A stretch of 64,000 nt of DNA from Pseudomonas sp. S35. Lineage in GTDB: Bacteria > Pseudomonadota > Gammaproteobacteria > Pseudomonadales > Pseudomonadaceae. The stretch is from contig NZ_CP019431.1 of NCBI RefSeq assembly GCF_009866765.1, positions 806,001-870,000 on the forward strand, written 5' to 3'. The position numbers and the translations under genes were made by a program. Below the pieces are notes generated by a model. It did no database searches. It was given only the letters and a program-made list of their open reading frames with translations, and was not told the DNA's origin. Below are positions 38,164-47,004 of this stretch, piece after piece (positions within the stretch are counted from its first letter, which is position 1; each line of letters starts with the position of its first letter).

Positions 38164-38683
38164 GGTAGGTCGTTTGCTTGACGCAGGCAGTGAGGGCTTG
38201 GCGCAGGTCTTTTTCCACCGTACTCAACGACACTTGCAGGCGCTGGGCGATCTCGCCTTGGGACAGGTCGTGCAATCGATGCAATACCAGGATTTGTTGC
38301 TGGCGTTTGGGCAAGGTAGCGAGCACCTGTTGAAACTGCTGCAGTTGCTGTTGGCCCTGGGCCTGGCTCTCCGGTCCGGGTGCCAGGGTAGGCACCAGGG
38401 CCACCAGGTTTTCGGCCAAATGGCACTCATAGCGCCTTTTACTGCGCACACTGCGCAAATGGTCAAAGGCCAGGTACTGCGCGGTTTGATAAAGAAACGG
38501 CTTCAAGTGTTCGATGGGGCGGGCGTATAGCGCCTTGGCCACCTTCAGGTAGGTTTCCTGGGCAAGGTCCTCTGCCTGGCTCGAACAGCCGACGACGCGC
38601 GACAGCATACGGATTAACGCACTGCGCTGCCCGATAAAAACGGCGCTGAGTTTTTCCTGATCCCCTGGCGTCCCCGTCTCCAT
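38156..38683 (-). CDS. FecI-type ECF sigma factor
   Basis: A 175-residue ECF sigma factor with region 2 (SSQAEDLAQETYLKVAKAL; FLYQTAQYLAFDHLRSVRS) and region 4 (LPKRQQQILVLHRLHDLSQ; EIAQRLQVSLSTVEKDLRQ). It should direct transcription of the receptor gene when FecR is triggered. ATG at 38683 is chosen because it gives the usual FecI length and because an ATG further upstream (38746) overlaps a palindrome that looks like an operator; the longer form (196 residues) cannot be excluded. Confidence 0.88.
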   Translation of the reverse strand: METGTPGDQEKLSAVFIGQRSALIRMLSRVVGCSSQAEDLAQETYLKVAKALYARPIEHLKPFLYQTAQYLAFDHLRSVRSKRRYECHLAENLVALVPTLAPGPESQAQGQQQLQQFQQVLATLPKRQQQILVLHRLHDLSQGEIAQRLQVSLSTVEKDLRQALTACVKQTTYHD

Positions 38684-38728
38684 GGCCCCGATACCCTGAT
38701 GCTGCAGTGTGCGAATAGCGGGCATACT

Positions 38729-38747
38729 AATGAGAAGTCGTCTCATT
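38729..38747 (-). promoter_or_regulatory. 19-bp palindrome before the FecI gene, possible Fur site
   Basis: aatgaga-agtcg-tctcatt is a perfect 7-5-7 inverted repeat about 45 bases upstream of the chosen start. It shares about nine of fifteen positions with the 7-1-7 Fur consensus. Iron-starvation ECF genes are usually Fur-repressed; binding here is inferred. Confidence 0.4.
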
Positions 38748-39125
38748 TGAAAGGGCTCATGCCTGGCGCGGTATTCTTGCTCTGGCTACGCCTTGATCAG
38801 GTTAGTGCTCATCAAGTTGCGTCAGCCTGAATTGGCATAGGGAGGGGCTATTTCCGCTTACTGTTTCTTTGAATCGATGCTTATGGTTTTTCCAGCGGTT
38901 CAGGTATGAACCCCTGCTCCCTGAGTGACTTGATCACACCTCGAATTAGATATTGTTAGAAAATCCGATTGTGTACTGCCTCGCGCCTGCGCTTAGCATG
39001 CGCTAAACATTATCTGGAATTCAGCCTTAAGCTAACTCGAAAATGAGCAATCCCCTCGGTTCAATTATTTGTCGAGGATACAAAGAGGGAAGGTATAGGG
39101 GGATACAAGGAGAGATTGCCAGAAA
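38748..39125. other. Gene-poor intergenic stretch between fecI and tRNA-Met
   Basis: About 380 bases, visibly richer in A/T than the flanks, with no believable gene. It presumably holds the fecI promoter at its left end. An imperfect direct repeat (gaggatacaaagaggga and ggggatacaaggagaga, about 39074-39118) is visible. Nothing else was recognised. Confidence 0.4.
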
Positions 39126-39155
39126 CAAGAAAGCCCGCACTAGGCGGGCTTCTTG
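39126..39155 (-). terminator. Rho-independent terminator of tRNA-Met
   Basis: Stem aagcccgc / gcgggctt (39131-39138 and 39144-39151), loop actag, followed on the minus strand by tttcttgttt. It lies about 45 bases after the tRNA 3' end. Confidence 0.8.
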
Positions 39156-39197
39156 AGGTGATTCATAGACTGCTGTAGACATCTATGGATCGGTACT

Positions 39198-39274
39198 TGG
39201 TGGCTACACAGGGACTTGAACCCCGGACCCCAGCATTATGAATGCTATGCTCTAACCAACTGAGCTATGTAGCC
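39198..39274 (-). tRNA. tRNA-Met (anticodon CAT)
   Basis: A 77-base cloverleaf with encoded CCA. The acceptor stem is GGCTACA / TGTAGCC with discriminator A, the D arm contains AGCTCAGTTGGTTAGAGC, the anticodon loop is TTCATAA and the T arm is GGGGTTCAAGTCCCT-like. The acceptor stem begins with a G-C pair, as in elongator tRNA-Met; the initiator form would have a mismatched first pair. Confidence 0.95.
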
Positions 39275-39521
39275 AAGTGGCGCGCATTATTCGCGTAGAA
39301 CGGGAATGCGTCAAGCGTTTTTGTTTAAATTTTTTCTACGCTTTCAACTGTTTAACTGAAACGGCCGTTTTTGGGGCGTCGAGCCTTGTTCAATCAGAGC
39401 GCCAGCGCCCAGGACAGAGAGGGGCCGTCAGCTCCCATGCGGGATACCGTCGCGCGGGTAAAAATGGCACATTGTTATGTCTTTGCACCTGTGCATTCCC
39501 CTGTTGTACGGAAACGTTCCC

Positions 39522-40718
39522 ATGGCTTTGAGCAACTCCCCCGCCACCGGGCAAACCAGCCCGTTGGTCATGCGCATTATTGGCGCGGTGGCGCTGGCGC
39601 ATTTGATCAATGACTTGATTCAGTCGGTGCTGCCCTCCATCTACCCGATGCTCAAGGCCAACTACGGTCTGACATTTACCCAGGTTGGGCTGATTACCCT
39701 GACGTTCCAGTTGACCGCGTCGCTGCTGCAACCGTGGGTGGGGTACTACACAGACCGTCACCCGAAACCGTTCCTGTTGCCGTGCGGCATGATCTGCACC
39801 CTGGTGGGGATCTTGATGATGTCCCAGGTCGGCAGCTTCCCGCTGATTCTGTTGGCGGCAGGGTTGATCGGCGTTGGCTCCTCGACCTTCCACCCTGAAG
39901 CCTCCCGCGTAGCGCGGCTGGCTTCGGGCGGGCGCTACGGCCTGGCGCAGTCGACGTTTCAGGTCGGCGGCAATGCCGGCTCGGCGTTTGGGCCCTTGCT
40001 GGCGGCGGCAATCATCATTCCCTTTGGCCAGGGCAACGTCGCGTGGTTTGCCCTGTTTGCGATCTTCGCCTTAGGGGTGCTGTATGCCATCAGCCGTTGG
40101 TATCGCAATCACTTGAATCTGTTCAAGCTCAAGGCTGGCCAGGCGGCGAATCACGGACTCTCGAAAAAACGCGTGATGAGCGCGCTGGTGGTCTTGGGGC
40201 TGTTGGTGTTTTCCAAATACTTCTACATGGCGAGTATCACCAGTTACTTCACCTTCTACCTGATCGAGAAGTTCGATTTGTCCGTCGCCAGTTCACAGTT
40301 GCATTTGTTTCTGTTCCTCGGGGCGGTGGCGGCGGGCACGTTCTTTGGTGGGCCGATTGGTGACAGGATCGGGCGTAAGGCAGTGATCTGGTTTTCGATC
40401 CTGGGCGCCGCGCCGTTCACCTTGTTGATGCCCCACATGGACTTGTTCTGGACCAGTGTGCTCAGTGTGATTATCGGCTTTGTACTCGCCTCGGCGTTTT
40501 CGGCGATTGTGGTGTATGCGCAGGAGTTGGTGCCGGGCAACGTGGGGATGATTGCCGGGGTTTTCTTCGGGCTTATGTTCGGTTTTGGCGGGATTGGTGC
40601 GGCGCTGCTGGGGCATCTGGCGGATATTCACGGCATCGAATACGTTTACACGCTGTGTTCGTACCTGCCGTTGTTCGGTCTATTGGCGATCTTTCTGCCA
40701 CGTACAAAAAAGGTGTGA
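39522..40718 (+). CDS. fsr: MFS efflux pump, fosmidomycin-resistance (Fsr) type
   Basis: A 398-residue major facilitator with twelve likely membrane helices. The N-terminal helix with AHLINDLIQSVLPSIYPMLK (about residues 27-46) is the Fsr-family signature, followed by VGYYTDRHPKPFLLP in loop 2-3 and GPIGDRIGRKAVIW in loop 8-9. E. coli Fsr exports fosmidomycin; natural substrates are unknown. ATG at 39522 is the usual Fsr N-terminus; an in-frame ATG at 39477 would add 15 residues. Convergent with the sigma factor gene at 40770. Confidence 0.9.
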   Translation: MALSNSPATGQTSPLVMRIIGAVALAHLINDLIQSVLPSIYPMLKANYGLTFTQVGLITLTFQLTASLLQPWVGYYTDRHPKPFLLPCGMICTLVGILMMSQVGSFPLILLAAGLIGVGSSTFHPEASRVARLASGGRYGLAQSTFQVGGNAGSAFGPLLAAAIIIPFGQGNVAWFALFAIFALGVLYAISRWYRNHLNLFKLKAGQAANHGLSKKRVMSALVVLGLLVFSKYFYMASITSYFTFYLIEKFDLSVASSQLHLFLFLGAVAAGTFFGGPIGDRIGRKAVIWFSILGAAPFTLLMPHMDLFWTSVLSVIIGFVLASAFSAIVVYAQELVPGNVGMIAGVFFGLMFGFGGIGAALLGHLADIHGIEYVYTLCSYLPLFGLLAIFLPRTKKV

Positions 40719-40769
40719 CTTTGGTTGGGCAGATGTCCCTGTCGCCCAACGCTTGCCAGCTAGCCTGGC

Positions 40770-41321
40770 TTACCGGTGCAGCCCGTTGTGTGTGGCGCGT
40801 TTGAGCTGCTCACGTGCCCGCGACAGGCGAGAGCGCACAGTGCCTATGGGGATGTCCAAGGCGTCGGCGGTGTCTTGGTAGCTACCGTCGGTCTCGAGTG
40901 AGGCGTACAACGTTTTGCGCATTTCCACCGGCAGGTGATTGATGGCAATCAAGGTTTTTTCTAGCCTGCGGTTGATCTCGAATTCCCAATCCAGATTGTT
41001 GTTTTCCTCTTGGCCATGCCACAACGTTTCATCGAATTCGCAATGCACCGGTTTCGCGTACATGCGCCGAAAGTGGTTGCGGATAAGGTTCTGCGCGATC
41101 CCGCACATCCAGGTGCTGAGGGTCGCCTGGCCGTTGAAGCGGTCTTTGTTGCGCCAGGCTTCCAGGTAGGTCAGTTGCAGGATGTCATCTGCATCTTCGG
41201 GGTTGAGTACGCGTTTGTGGATAAAGCGTCGGAGTTTTTTCTGGTGCTCGTCTGTCAGGTGGAGCATGAATTGAGGCGAGCCGCCATTAAGGTGAGCCAA
41301 AACACCAATAGGGATATCCAT
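40770..41321 (-). CDS. rspL: HrpL/RspL, ECF sigma factor of the type III secretion regulon
   Basis: A 183-residue ECF sigma factor. Region 2 includes PEDADDILQLTYLEAWRNKD and TWMCGIAQNLIRNHFRRMY (the latter very like P. syringae HrpL), and region 4 includes GSYQDTADALDIPIGTVRSR. HrpL recognises GGAACC-N16-CCACNNA boxes; three such sites stand before the structural operons here. GAGGA is 7 bases before the ATG. A sigma54 promoter is 54 bases upstream of the start, so the gene should be switched on by the enhancer-binding protein at 57877-58863. At the outer edge of the cluster, as in P. syringae. Confidence 0.92.
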   Translation of the reverse strand: MDIPIGVLAHLNGGSPQFMLHLTDEHQKKLRRFIHKRVLNPEDADDILQLTYLEAWRNKDRFNGQATLSTWMCGIAQNLIRNHFRRMYAKPVHCEFDETLWHGQEENNNLDWEFEINRRLEKTLIAINHLPVEMRKTLYASLETDGSYQDTADALDIPIGTVRSRLSRAREQLKRATHNGLHR

Positions 41322-41374
41322 GATTTTTTCCTCAGGGTAGACGCGATCGAAATGATTTCGACGGGAACCCCTTT

Positions 41375-41390
41375 AGCACTGGCTGTGCCA
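41375..41390 (-). promoter_or_regulatory. Sigma54 promoter of rspL
   Basis: On the minus strand the sequence reads TGGCAC-AGCCA-GTGCT, keeping the GG (-24) and GC (-12) pairs with the correct 10-base gap. It is about 55 bases before the rspL ATG. The expected activator is the RspR protein of the same cluster. Confidence 0.72.
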
Positions 41391-41525
41391 AGCGTAAAAA
41401 ACACATAACTTATTGTTTTTATTGATTAAATATCTTGAATTGAGCCCTTTTTGTGCAGCGGTTTGCAAAAGGTGGCCCAGGCTTGTGCCGGTCTTTTCAA
41501 AACCTTGGTCAAGGGTGTTGTGAAT

Positions 41526-41554
41526 GGAACTGTAGTGCGACTGCTTGCCACACA
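41526..41554 (+). promoter_or_regulatory. Hrp box before hrpJ
   Basis: GGAACT at 41526-41531, then 16 bases, then CCACACA at 41548-41554. This fits the HrpL-dependent promoter consensus (GGAACC-N15/16-CCACNNA) with one change. It lies 31 bases before the hrpJ ATG. Confidence 0.85.
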
Positions 41555-41584
41555 AGCACACACTCTTCCTGCCCTGGCACGCCC

Positions 41585-42655
41585 ATGAAAGTTGAATCCA
41601 CCCCCGAAGCGCAAACGGTCCGGCAGTTGGATAAATCTGTCCTCGTTAAAGCCAAGCGCCCCGCAAAACCCATCGCTTCGGGGGTTAATGAGCTGGCCAA
41701 TATTTTCAGTCAGGAAGTCGCGATCAACAGCACGACACTGAGTAATCGCGTGATGAAACAACGCGTCGCGCCCGTGGAGCATATGTCGCAGCTTTACAGG
41801 CAGCTTGGGCATCCGGCCCAGGAGAGTCTGGAGTCCCTCTCTCGGCGTGTCAGGCTGCTGCTGTTGCAGAACTCCAGCGTTGAAGCGTTGCTGGAACTTA
41901 CTGGCCGAGACCCGGCGCGTGCCCATGTGGTACTTCGCCACGTAGCCGCCCAGGCCGAAGCCGAGATGCGCAAGAAGGAATTGGCACTGGCGAGTGAAGC
42001 CCGGGTAAAACTGGAAATGCGCTATGAGCGCGAAATCCGGGCGGGTATCAACATTGCCAAGGCACTGCAGGTGGCCAGTGACGACCCGCAAGAGCGCGAG
42101 GCCGTGCGTGCGTTGTATTACGCCAGTGTCGTGGTGCGTCAGTCCCTGGCGACGATGATGCAATCGCTGCTGGGGATATTCGGTGGCGAGCGCTTTGCGG
42201 CCGGGCTCAAGCTGATGAGTCGTGCGTTGGCAGACGATATTGCCGCGCATGTTTCGTCGGTTCCGACGGGGCAATTACGCACGCTGTTGCAGGGGCTGAA
42301 AAGTTGTAGCCATCTGGTCGGCGTGTTGTTGGGTTGCCAGGATTTGACCCGGCGGCTCAAGGTTGAGCAGGACGCGGTGGTCCTGTTGCAACGTTTTTTG
42401 GGCTACACCACGGCAGGCGTGACTTCAAATGAAGTGCTGCGCCTGGCTGGCGAGTTTGGTGGTGAGAGTGCCAGTCGGCAACTGGTCTCCCTGAATGCCC
42501 TTTACCCCCTGGTGCAAAGGCTGCCGGTCGTCTTGTGGCGCGACAGTCAAGGGCGCAAGGACGCACTGAACAACTTCTTGGTGGTGATGGATGAGTTCAC
42601 CCGCTGTGAGTCAGCTCGCAAGCCGTTCAATATTGAGCTGAGGGCCCAGGTGTGA
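41585..42655 (+). CDS. hrpJ: HrpJ (SctW), type III secretion gatekeeper
   Basis: A 356-residue protein of the YopN/InvE/MxiC/HrpJ family, which controls the order of secretion of translocators and effectors at the export gate. The sequence is largely helical; LFRRVRLLLL-like SRRVRLLLLQNSSVEALLEL and QSLATMMQSLLGIFGGERF are readable in the middle. It ends GTGA over the hrcV start. ATG at 41585 directly follows the Hrp box leader. First gene of the eleven-gene plus-strand operon. Identification rests on family resemblance plus exact P. syringae gene order. Confidence 0.88.
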   Translation: MKVESTPEAQTVRQLDKSVLVKAKRPAKPIASGVNELANIFSQEVAINSTTLSNRVMKQRVAPVEHMSQLYRQLGHPAQESLESLSRRVRLLLLQNSSVEALLELTGRDPARAHVVLRHVAAQAEAEMRKKELALASEARVKLEMRYEREIRAGINIAKALQVASDDPQEREAVRALYYASVVVRQSLATMMQSLLGIFGGERFAAGLKLMSRALADDIAAHVSSVPTGQLRTLLQGLKSCSHLVGVLLGCQDLTRRLKVEQDAVVLLQRFLGYTTAGVTSNEVLRLAGEFGGESASRQLVSLNALYPLVQRLPVVLWRDSQGRKDALNNFLVVMDEFTRCESARKPFNIELRAQV

Positions 42656-44757
42656 CCGCACTGGCAACAGTCAACAATGTTCTGCTCAAGGTGGCAAGGC
42701 GTGCGGAGGTGTTGGGCGCGGTGGTGGTGATGGCCATCGTGTTCATTTTTATCGTGCCGCTGCCCACCTGGCTGGTGGATATCCTGATTGCGCTCAACAT
42801 CTGTATTTCATGCTTGCTGATCGTGCTTGCTCTCTACCTTCCCGGTCCGCTGGCGTTCTCGTCGTTCCCATCGATCCTGCTGCTGACGACGATGTTTCGT
42901 CTGGCGTTGTCGATCGCCACCACACGTTTGATCCTGCTTGAGCAGGACGCCGGAGACATCGTCGAGGCCTTTGGTAACTTTGTCGTGGGTGGCAATCTGG
43001 CGGTGGGCCTGGTGATATTCATGATCCTCACCCTCGTCAACTTCCTGGTGATCACCAAGGGTTCAGAGCGGGTGGCCGAAGTGGCGGCGCGTTTCAGCCT
43101 GGATGCGATGCCCGGCAAGCAGATGTCGATCGACAGCGACTTGCGCTCGGGCTTGATCGACGGCGCGCAAGCCCAGAGCAAGCGTGAGCAGTTGTCCCGC
43201 GAGAGCCAGCTGTTTGGCGCCATGGACGGGGCGATGAAGTTCGTTAAAGGCGATGCCATCGCCGGTCTGGTGATTGTGGTGATCAACTTGCTGGGTGGTT
43301 TTTCCACCGGCATGTTTCAGCACGGAATGAGCGCCGCTGATTCCATGTCGCTGTATTCGGTGTTGACCATTGGCGACGGTTTGATCGCACAGATCCCTGC
43401 TCTGCTGATCTCTTTGACTGCCGGTATGATCATCACCCGTGTCGCCCCGGATGGGCGGCGCGGTGCGACGAACATGGGTACTGAAATTGCCCGGCAAATG
43501 ACCAGTGAGCCCAAGAGCTGGATGATTGCGTCGGTGGGTATGCTCGCATTCGCCCTGTTACCCGGCATGCCGACGGTCGTCTTCATCATCATCTCGTTGA
43601 TGACCGGCGCGCTCGGTTATTACCTTGCGCACGCGCGTAAAGTACGTGAGCAGTCCGAAGGTGCGTCGGCCACTACGGTCGCACCCGAGCAAAATGGCAA
43701 GGAGGACTTGCGGACCTTCGATCCGTCGCGACCCTACCTGCTGCAGTTTCCCGCCACGCTGCGCGATAGCCAAATGGCCGATGAACTGGTGCAAGGCATT
43801 CGCCAGACCCGCAATGGCCTGGTAACCCAGCTGGGCCTCACGCTGCCGCCGTTTGAGATCGAGTTCAACCCTACGCTGGCGGAAGATGAACTGCGTTTTT
43901 GCGTGCATGAAGTGCCGGTGCTCAACGCCACTATTGGGGTGTGGCTGGCAGTCGAGCTGACGGCACTCGCAGCGGTGCCGGAGGACGGCGTGCTTGGGCA
44001 GGCCGTTCGCGATGAAGAGGACTGGGTGTGGCTGGCGGTGGACCATCCCCTGCTCAGCGATGAAAGCCTGGAGCGGTGCACTGCGCAAAGCCTGATCCTG
44101 GAGCGCATGACGCGCGCAATGATGATGAGTGGGCCGCAGTTTCTGGGTGTACAGGAAAGCAAATCGATCCTCGGTTGGCTGGAAACGAGCCAGCCGGAGT
44201 TGGTACAGGAGCTGCAACGCATCATGCCGTTGTCGCGGTTCTCGGCGGTATTGCAACGCCTGGCCAGCGAGGGCGTGCCATTGCGCGCGGTGCGCTTGAT
44301 CGTGGAGTCGCTGATTGAGTACGGCCAGCATGAGCGTGAGCCGGACGCCTTGGTCGACTACGCGCGCATTGCGCTCAAGTCGCAGATCTTCCATCAATAC
44401 AGTGAAGCCGATGGCTTGCACGCCTGGCTGTTATCGCCGCAGACCGAAAACATCTTGCGTGAGGCATTGCGCCAGACCCAGACCGGCGTGTTCTTCGCCC
44501 TCGACAACGACCACAGCACAGCGTTGATCGGCCTGCTCAAGCAAGCATTCAGCCTGCGTGCCAAGCGCAAGAGTGTGCTGTTGGTGGCACAGGATTTACG
44601 CAGCCCGTTGCGAACCCTGCTGGTGGAAGAATTCAACCATGTGCCGGTCCTGTCTTTTGCCGAACTGAGCAGCACCTCCAAGGTGAAAGTGCTGGGACGT
44701 TTTGACTTGGACGGTGATGGTCTGATGCCGGGGGCTGTGGTGCCTGATCATGTTTGA
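42652..44757 (+). CDS. hrcV: HrcV (SctV), major inner-membrane export gate protein
   Basis: A 701-residue FHIPEP-family protein. The first about 330 residues hold seven to eight membrane helices, with the conserved cytoplasmic loop FSLDAMPGKQMSIDSDLRSG (about residues 147-166). The C-terminal half is the cytoplasmic domain that forms the nonameric export ring. It starts with GTG, overlapping the hrpJ stop (GTGA), and its end overlaps hrpQ by 8 bases. Confidence 0.95.
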   Translation: MTALATVNNVLLKVARRAEVLGAVVVMAIVFIFIVPLPTWLVDILIALNICISCLLIVLALYLPGPLAFSSFPSILLLTTMFRLALSIATTRLILLEQDAGDIVEAFGNFVVGGNLAVGLVIFMILTLVNFLVITKGSERVAEVAARFSLDAMPGKQMSIDSDLRSGLIDGAQAQSKREQLSRESQLFGAMDGAMKFVKGDAIAGLVIVVINLLGGFSTGMFQHGMSAADSMSLYSVLTIGDGLIAQIPALLISLTAGMIITRVAPDGRRGATNMGTEIARQMTSEPKSWMIASVGMLAFALLPGMPTVVFIIISLMTGALGYYLAHARKVREQSEGASATTVAPEQNGKEDLRTFDPSRPYLLQFPATLRDSQMADELVQGIRQTRNGLVTQLGLTLPPFEIEFNPTLAEDELRFCVHEVPVLNATIGVWLAVELTALAAVPEDGVLGQAVRDEEDWVWLAVDHPLLSDESLERCTAQSLILERMTRAMMMSGPQFLGVQESKSILGWLETSQPELVQELQRIMPLSRFSAVLQRLASEGVPLRAVRLIVESLIEYGQHEREPDALVDYARIALKSQIFHQYSEADGLHAWLLSPQTENILREALRQTQTGVFFALDNDHSTALIGLLKQAFSLRAKRKSVLLVAQDLRSPLRTLLVEEFNHVPVLSFAELSSTSKVKVLGRFDLDGDGLMPGAVVPDHV

Positions 44758-45649
44758 ACTGCGTGTGTTGAATGGCTTGCACCAAGGTGCGGCTTTGCCC
44801 TTGTTTGGTGAGCAGTGGAGTGTCGGTGCGAGCGCTGATGCCGATTTGGTGTTGTGCGACCCAGGCATCGCGGGGCGCCATATCTCGTTGTATCAGGCCG
44901 AGCAGCGCTGGAGGGTGCAGGCTGAGGAGGGCCTGGTGCAAGACGGCGAGGGTCGGGTTGTTGCGCAGATTTGCGACTTGGCCCTCGACGCACCGTTCTC
45001 CATTGGCGGTATTCGTCTGTGCGTGGCGTTTTCCGATCAGCCGTGGCCTCAGGAGCCTGAGCCTGTCGTGCTATTACCGGTAGCCAGCCCGGATGTGCCG
45101 TCGAACCTGGCCCTTGGCAGCCTGCCCCAGTCGACTCAAAAGCGCTGGTTGGGCATTTTGCTGGTGATTGCGATATTGATTGCGGCCATAGGCATGGTGA
45201 GCACCGATGAGCGCGAGGCACAGGCCTCGCTGATGCCTGCTGCCGGTGGCAAGACCGATCTGGCGTCGGCGTCTGAAGTGCGTCAGACGTTGATGAAAAT
45301 GCTGGATGAACGTGAATTGAGCCGCCAGGTCACGCTCCAGGTCATCAACGGGCAGATCACCCTGAATGGCTTGGTGTCTGAAGACGAACTGGCCTTGCTG
45401 GCCCGCATGCTGGACCGCTTTGCCGAACGTTTCAATACGCCCGTACCGGTGCTCAGCCGGGTGCGTGAGCGCAATGACCAACTACCGTTCAAAATTGTGC
45501 AAATCGTCAGTGGCGCCCACGGGCATGTGGTGCTGGAAGAGGGGCGAAGGTTGTTCCTGGGGGATGAGGTGGACGGCTTGCGGCTGGTGTCCATCGACAA
45601 CAACAAGGTGATCTTCGACGGGCAGCAGCGGTACGAGGTGAGTTGGTGA
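44750..45649 (+). CDS. hrpQ: HrpQ (SctD), outer inner-membrane ring protein
   Basis: A 299-residue single-pass protein. The cytoplasmic N-terminus is an FHA-like domain (residues 1-95, GASADADLVLCDPGIAGRHI); one membrane helix lies at about 133-150 (WLGILLVIAILIAAIGMV); the periplasmic part includes a BON-like region (LQVINGQITLNGLVSEDELA). SctD forms the ring around the HrcJ ring and links to the secretin HrcC. Starts within the hrcV end and its stop overlaps hrcN. Confidence 0.88.
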   Translation: MFELRVLNGLHQGAALPLFGEQWSVGASADADLVLCDPGIAGRHISLYQAEQRWRVQAEEGLVQDGEGRVVAQICDLALDAPFSIGGIRLCVAFSDQPWPQEPEPVVLLPVASPDVPSNLALGSLPQSTQKRWLGILLVIAILIAAIGMVSTDEREAQASLMPAAGGKTDLASASEVRQTLMKMLDERELSRQVTLQVINGQITLNGLVSEDELALLARMLDRFAERFNTPVPVLSRVRERNDQLPFKIVQIVSGAHGHVVLEEGRRLFLGDEVDGLRLVSIDNNKVIFDGQQRYEVSW

Positions 45650-47004
45650 GCCTGGATCTACAGGCGCGCCTGGAGCGTTGGCAACTGCGCGAAACCCAGC
45701 ATCTTGCAGACTTCGCGCCGGTGGCAGTGCGCGGCCGCATCCAGCGCGTCAACGGCATGTTGTTGCAATGTAGGCTGCCCCATGCGCGCATCGGCGATCT
45801 GTGCAACGTCGAGAAGGGCGGTGGCGGCAGCATGCTCGCCGAGATCATTGGCTTTGATCATCAAGACGCGATTCTCAGTGCGCTCGGCAACCTTGAAGGT
45901 GTGCAGGTCGGGGCCAGTGTGCAACGCCTGGGCGTGCCCCACCGCGTGCGGGTTGGCGAAGATTTACTGGGAGCGGTGCTCGATGGGTTCGGCCGGCCGA
46001 TTGCGGGGAATGGGCCAAGTGCATTCGTGGAGAACGATTGCGACGAAGCGAGCGCCGTATTGTGCGAGGCACCGCTGCCCACTGATCGCCCACGCATCAC
46101 CCATGCGCTGGCGACGGGGGTTCGCTCCATCGACGGCTTGCTTACCCTCGGTGAAGGCCAGCGTGTAGGCCTGTTCGCCGGTGCCGGTTGTGGCAAGACC
46201 ACATTGCTGGCGGAGATCGCCCGCAACGTGGAGTGCGATGTGATCGTGTTTGGTTTGATCGGCGAGCGGGGGCGGGAGCTGCGCGAGTTTCTCGACCATG
46301 AACTGGACGATCAACTGCGGGCCAAGGCGGTGCTGGTGTGTTCGACATCCGATCGCTCCAGCATGGAGCGGGCGCGTGCCGCATTCACTGCTACGGCGCT
46401 GGCGGAGGGGTTTCGCCGCAAGGGTCGCCGGGTGTTGTTGTTGATTGACTCATTGACACGCTTCGCCCGTGCCCAGCGTGAAATCGGCTTGGCGGCTGGC
46501 GAACCGTTGGGCCGTGGCGGCCTGCCAGCTTCGGTCTACAGCTTATTGCCGCGCCTCGTCGAACGTGCCGGGCTGACCCGGGAAGGTGCAATCACAGCCA
46601 TCTACACCGTATTGATTGAGCAGGACTCCATGAGCGACCCGGTGGCCGATGAAGTGCGCTCGCTGCTGGACGGGCACATTGTGCTGTCACGCAAACTCGC
46701 AGAGCGCGGGCACTACCCGGCGGTGGATGTGCTGGCCAGCCTGTCGCGGATTTTAAGCAATGTGGCCGAACCCTCTCACATACAGGCCGGCACGGCGTTG
46801 CGGCGTCTGTTGTCGGCGTACCAGCAGATCGAGCTGATGCTCAAGCTGGGCGAATACCAGCGCGGTAACGACGCACTGACAGACCTGGCCGTAGAAAGTC
46901 GCCAGGCGGTCGACCGCTTTCTGCGCCAGGACTTGCGTGAGCCCTCGCCGATGCTCTCCACCCTAGACCAACTGACGGAGCTGACTGCGTATGTCCCTTT
47001 CTGA
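45646..47004 (+). CDS. hrcN: HrcN (SctN), type III secretion ATPase
   Basis: A 452-residue F1-like ATPase at the cytoplasmic face of the export gate, which releases chaperones and unfolds substrates. Walker A is GAGCGKT (near residue 178), Walker B is VLLLIDSLTRFAR (near 262), and the family block PLGRGGLPASVYSLLPRLVE follows. GTG at 45646 overlaps the hrpQ stop; a TTG one codon earlier is also possible. The 3' end overlaps hrpO by 14 bases. Confidence 0.95.
   Translation: MSLDLQARLERWQLRETQHLADFAPVAVRGRIQRVNGMLLQCRLPHARIGDLCNVEKGGGGSMLAEIIGFDHQDAILSALGNLEGVQVGASVQRLGVPHRVRVGEDLLGAVLDGFGRPIAGNGPSAFVENDCDEASAVLCEAPLPTDRPRITHALATGVRSIDGLLTLGEGQRVGLFAGAGCGKTTLLAEIARNVECDVIVFGLIGERGRELREFLDHELDDQLRAKAVLVCSTSDRSSMERARAAFTATALAEGFRRKGRRVLLLIDSLTRFARAQREIGLAAGEPLGRGGLPASVYSLLPRLVERAGLTREGAITAIYTVLIEQDSMSDPVADEVRSLLDGHIVLSRKLAERGHYPAVDVLASLSRILSNVAEPSHIQAGTALRRLLSAYQQIELMLKLGEYQRGNDALTDLAVESRQAVDRFLRQDLREPSPMLSTLDQLTELTAYVPF

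Noticed and set aside
39198..39274. tRNA-Met as the integration site of a secretion island
   Set aside because: No integrase gene and no repeat of the tRNA 3' end was noticed at the far side of the cluster (58900-59170). The P. syringae-like cluster looks settled.
40724..40750. Short stem gttgggc / gcccaac between the convergent fsr and rspL genes
   Set aside because: The stem has only 7 bp, the loop is 13 bases and no T-run follows, so it is too weak to call a terminator.
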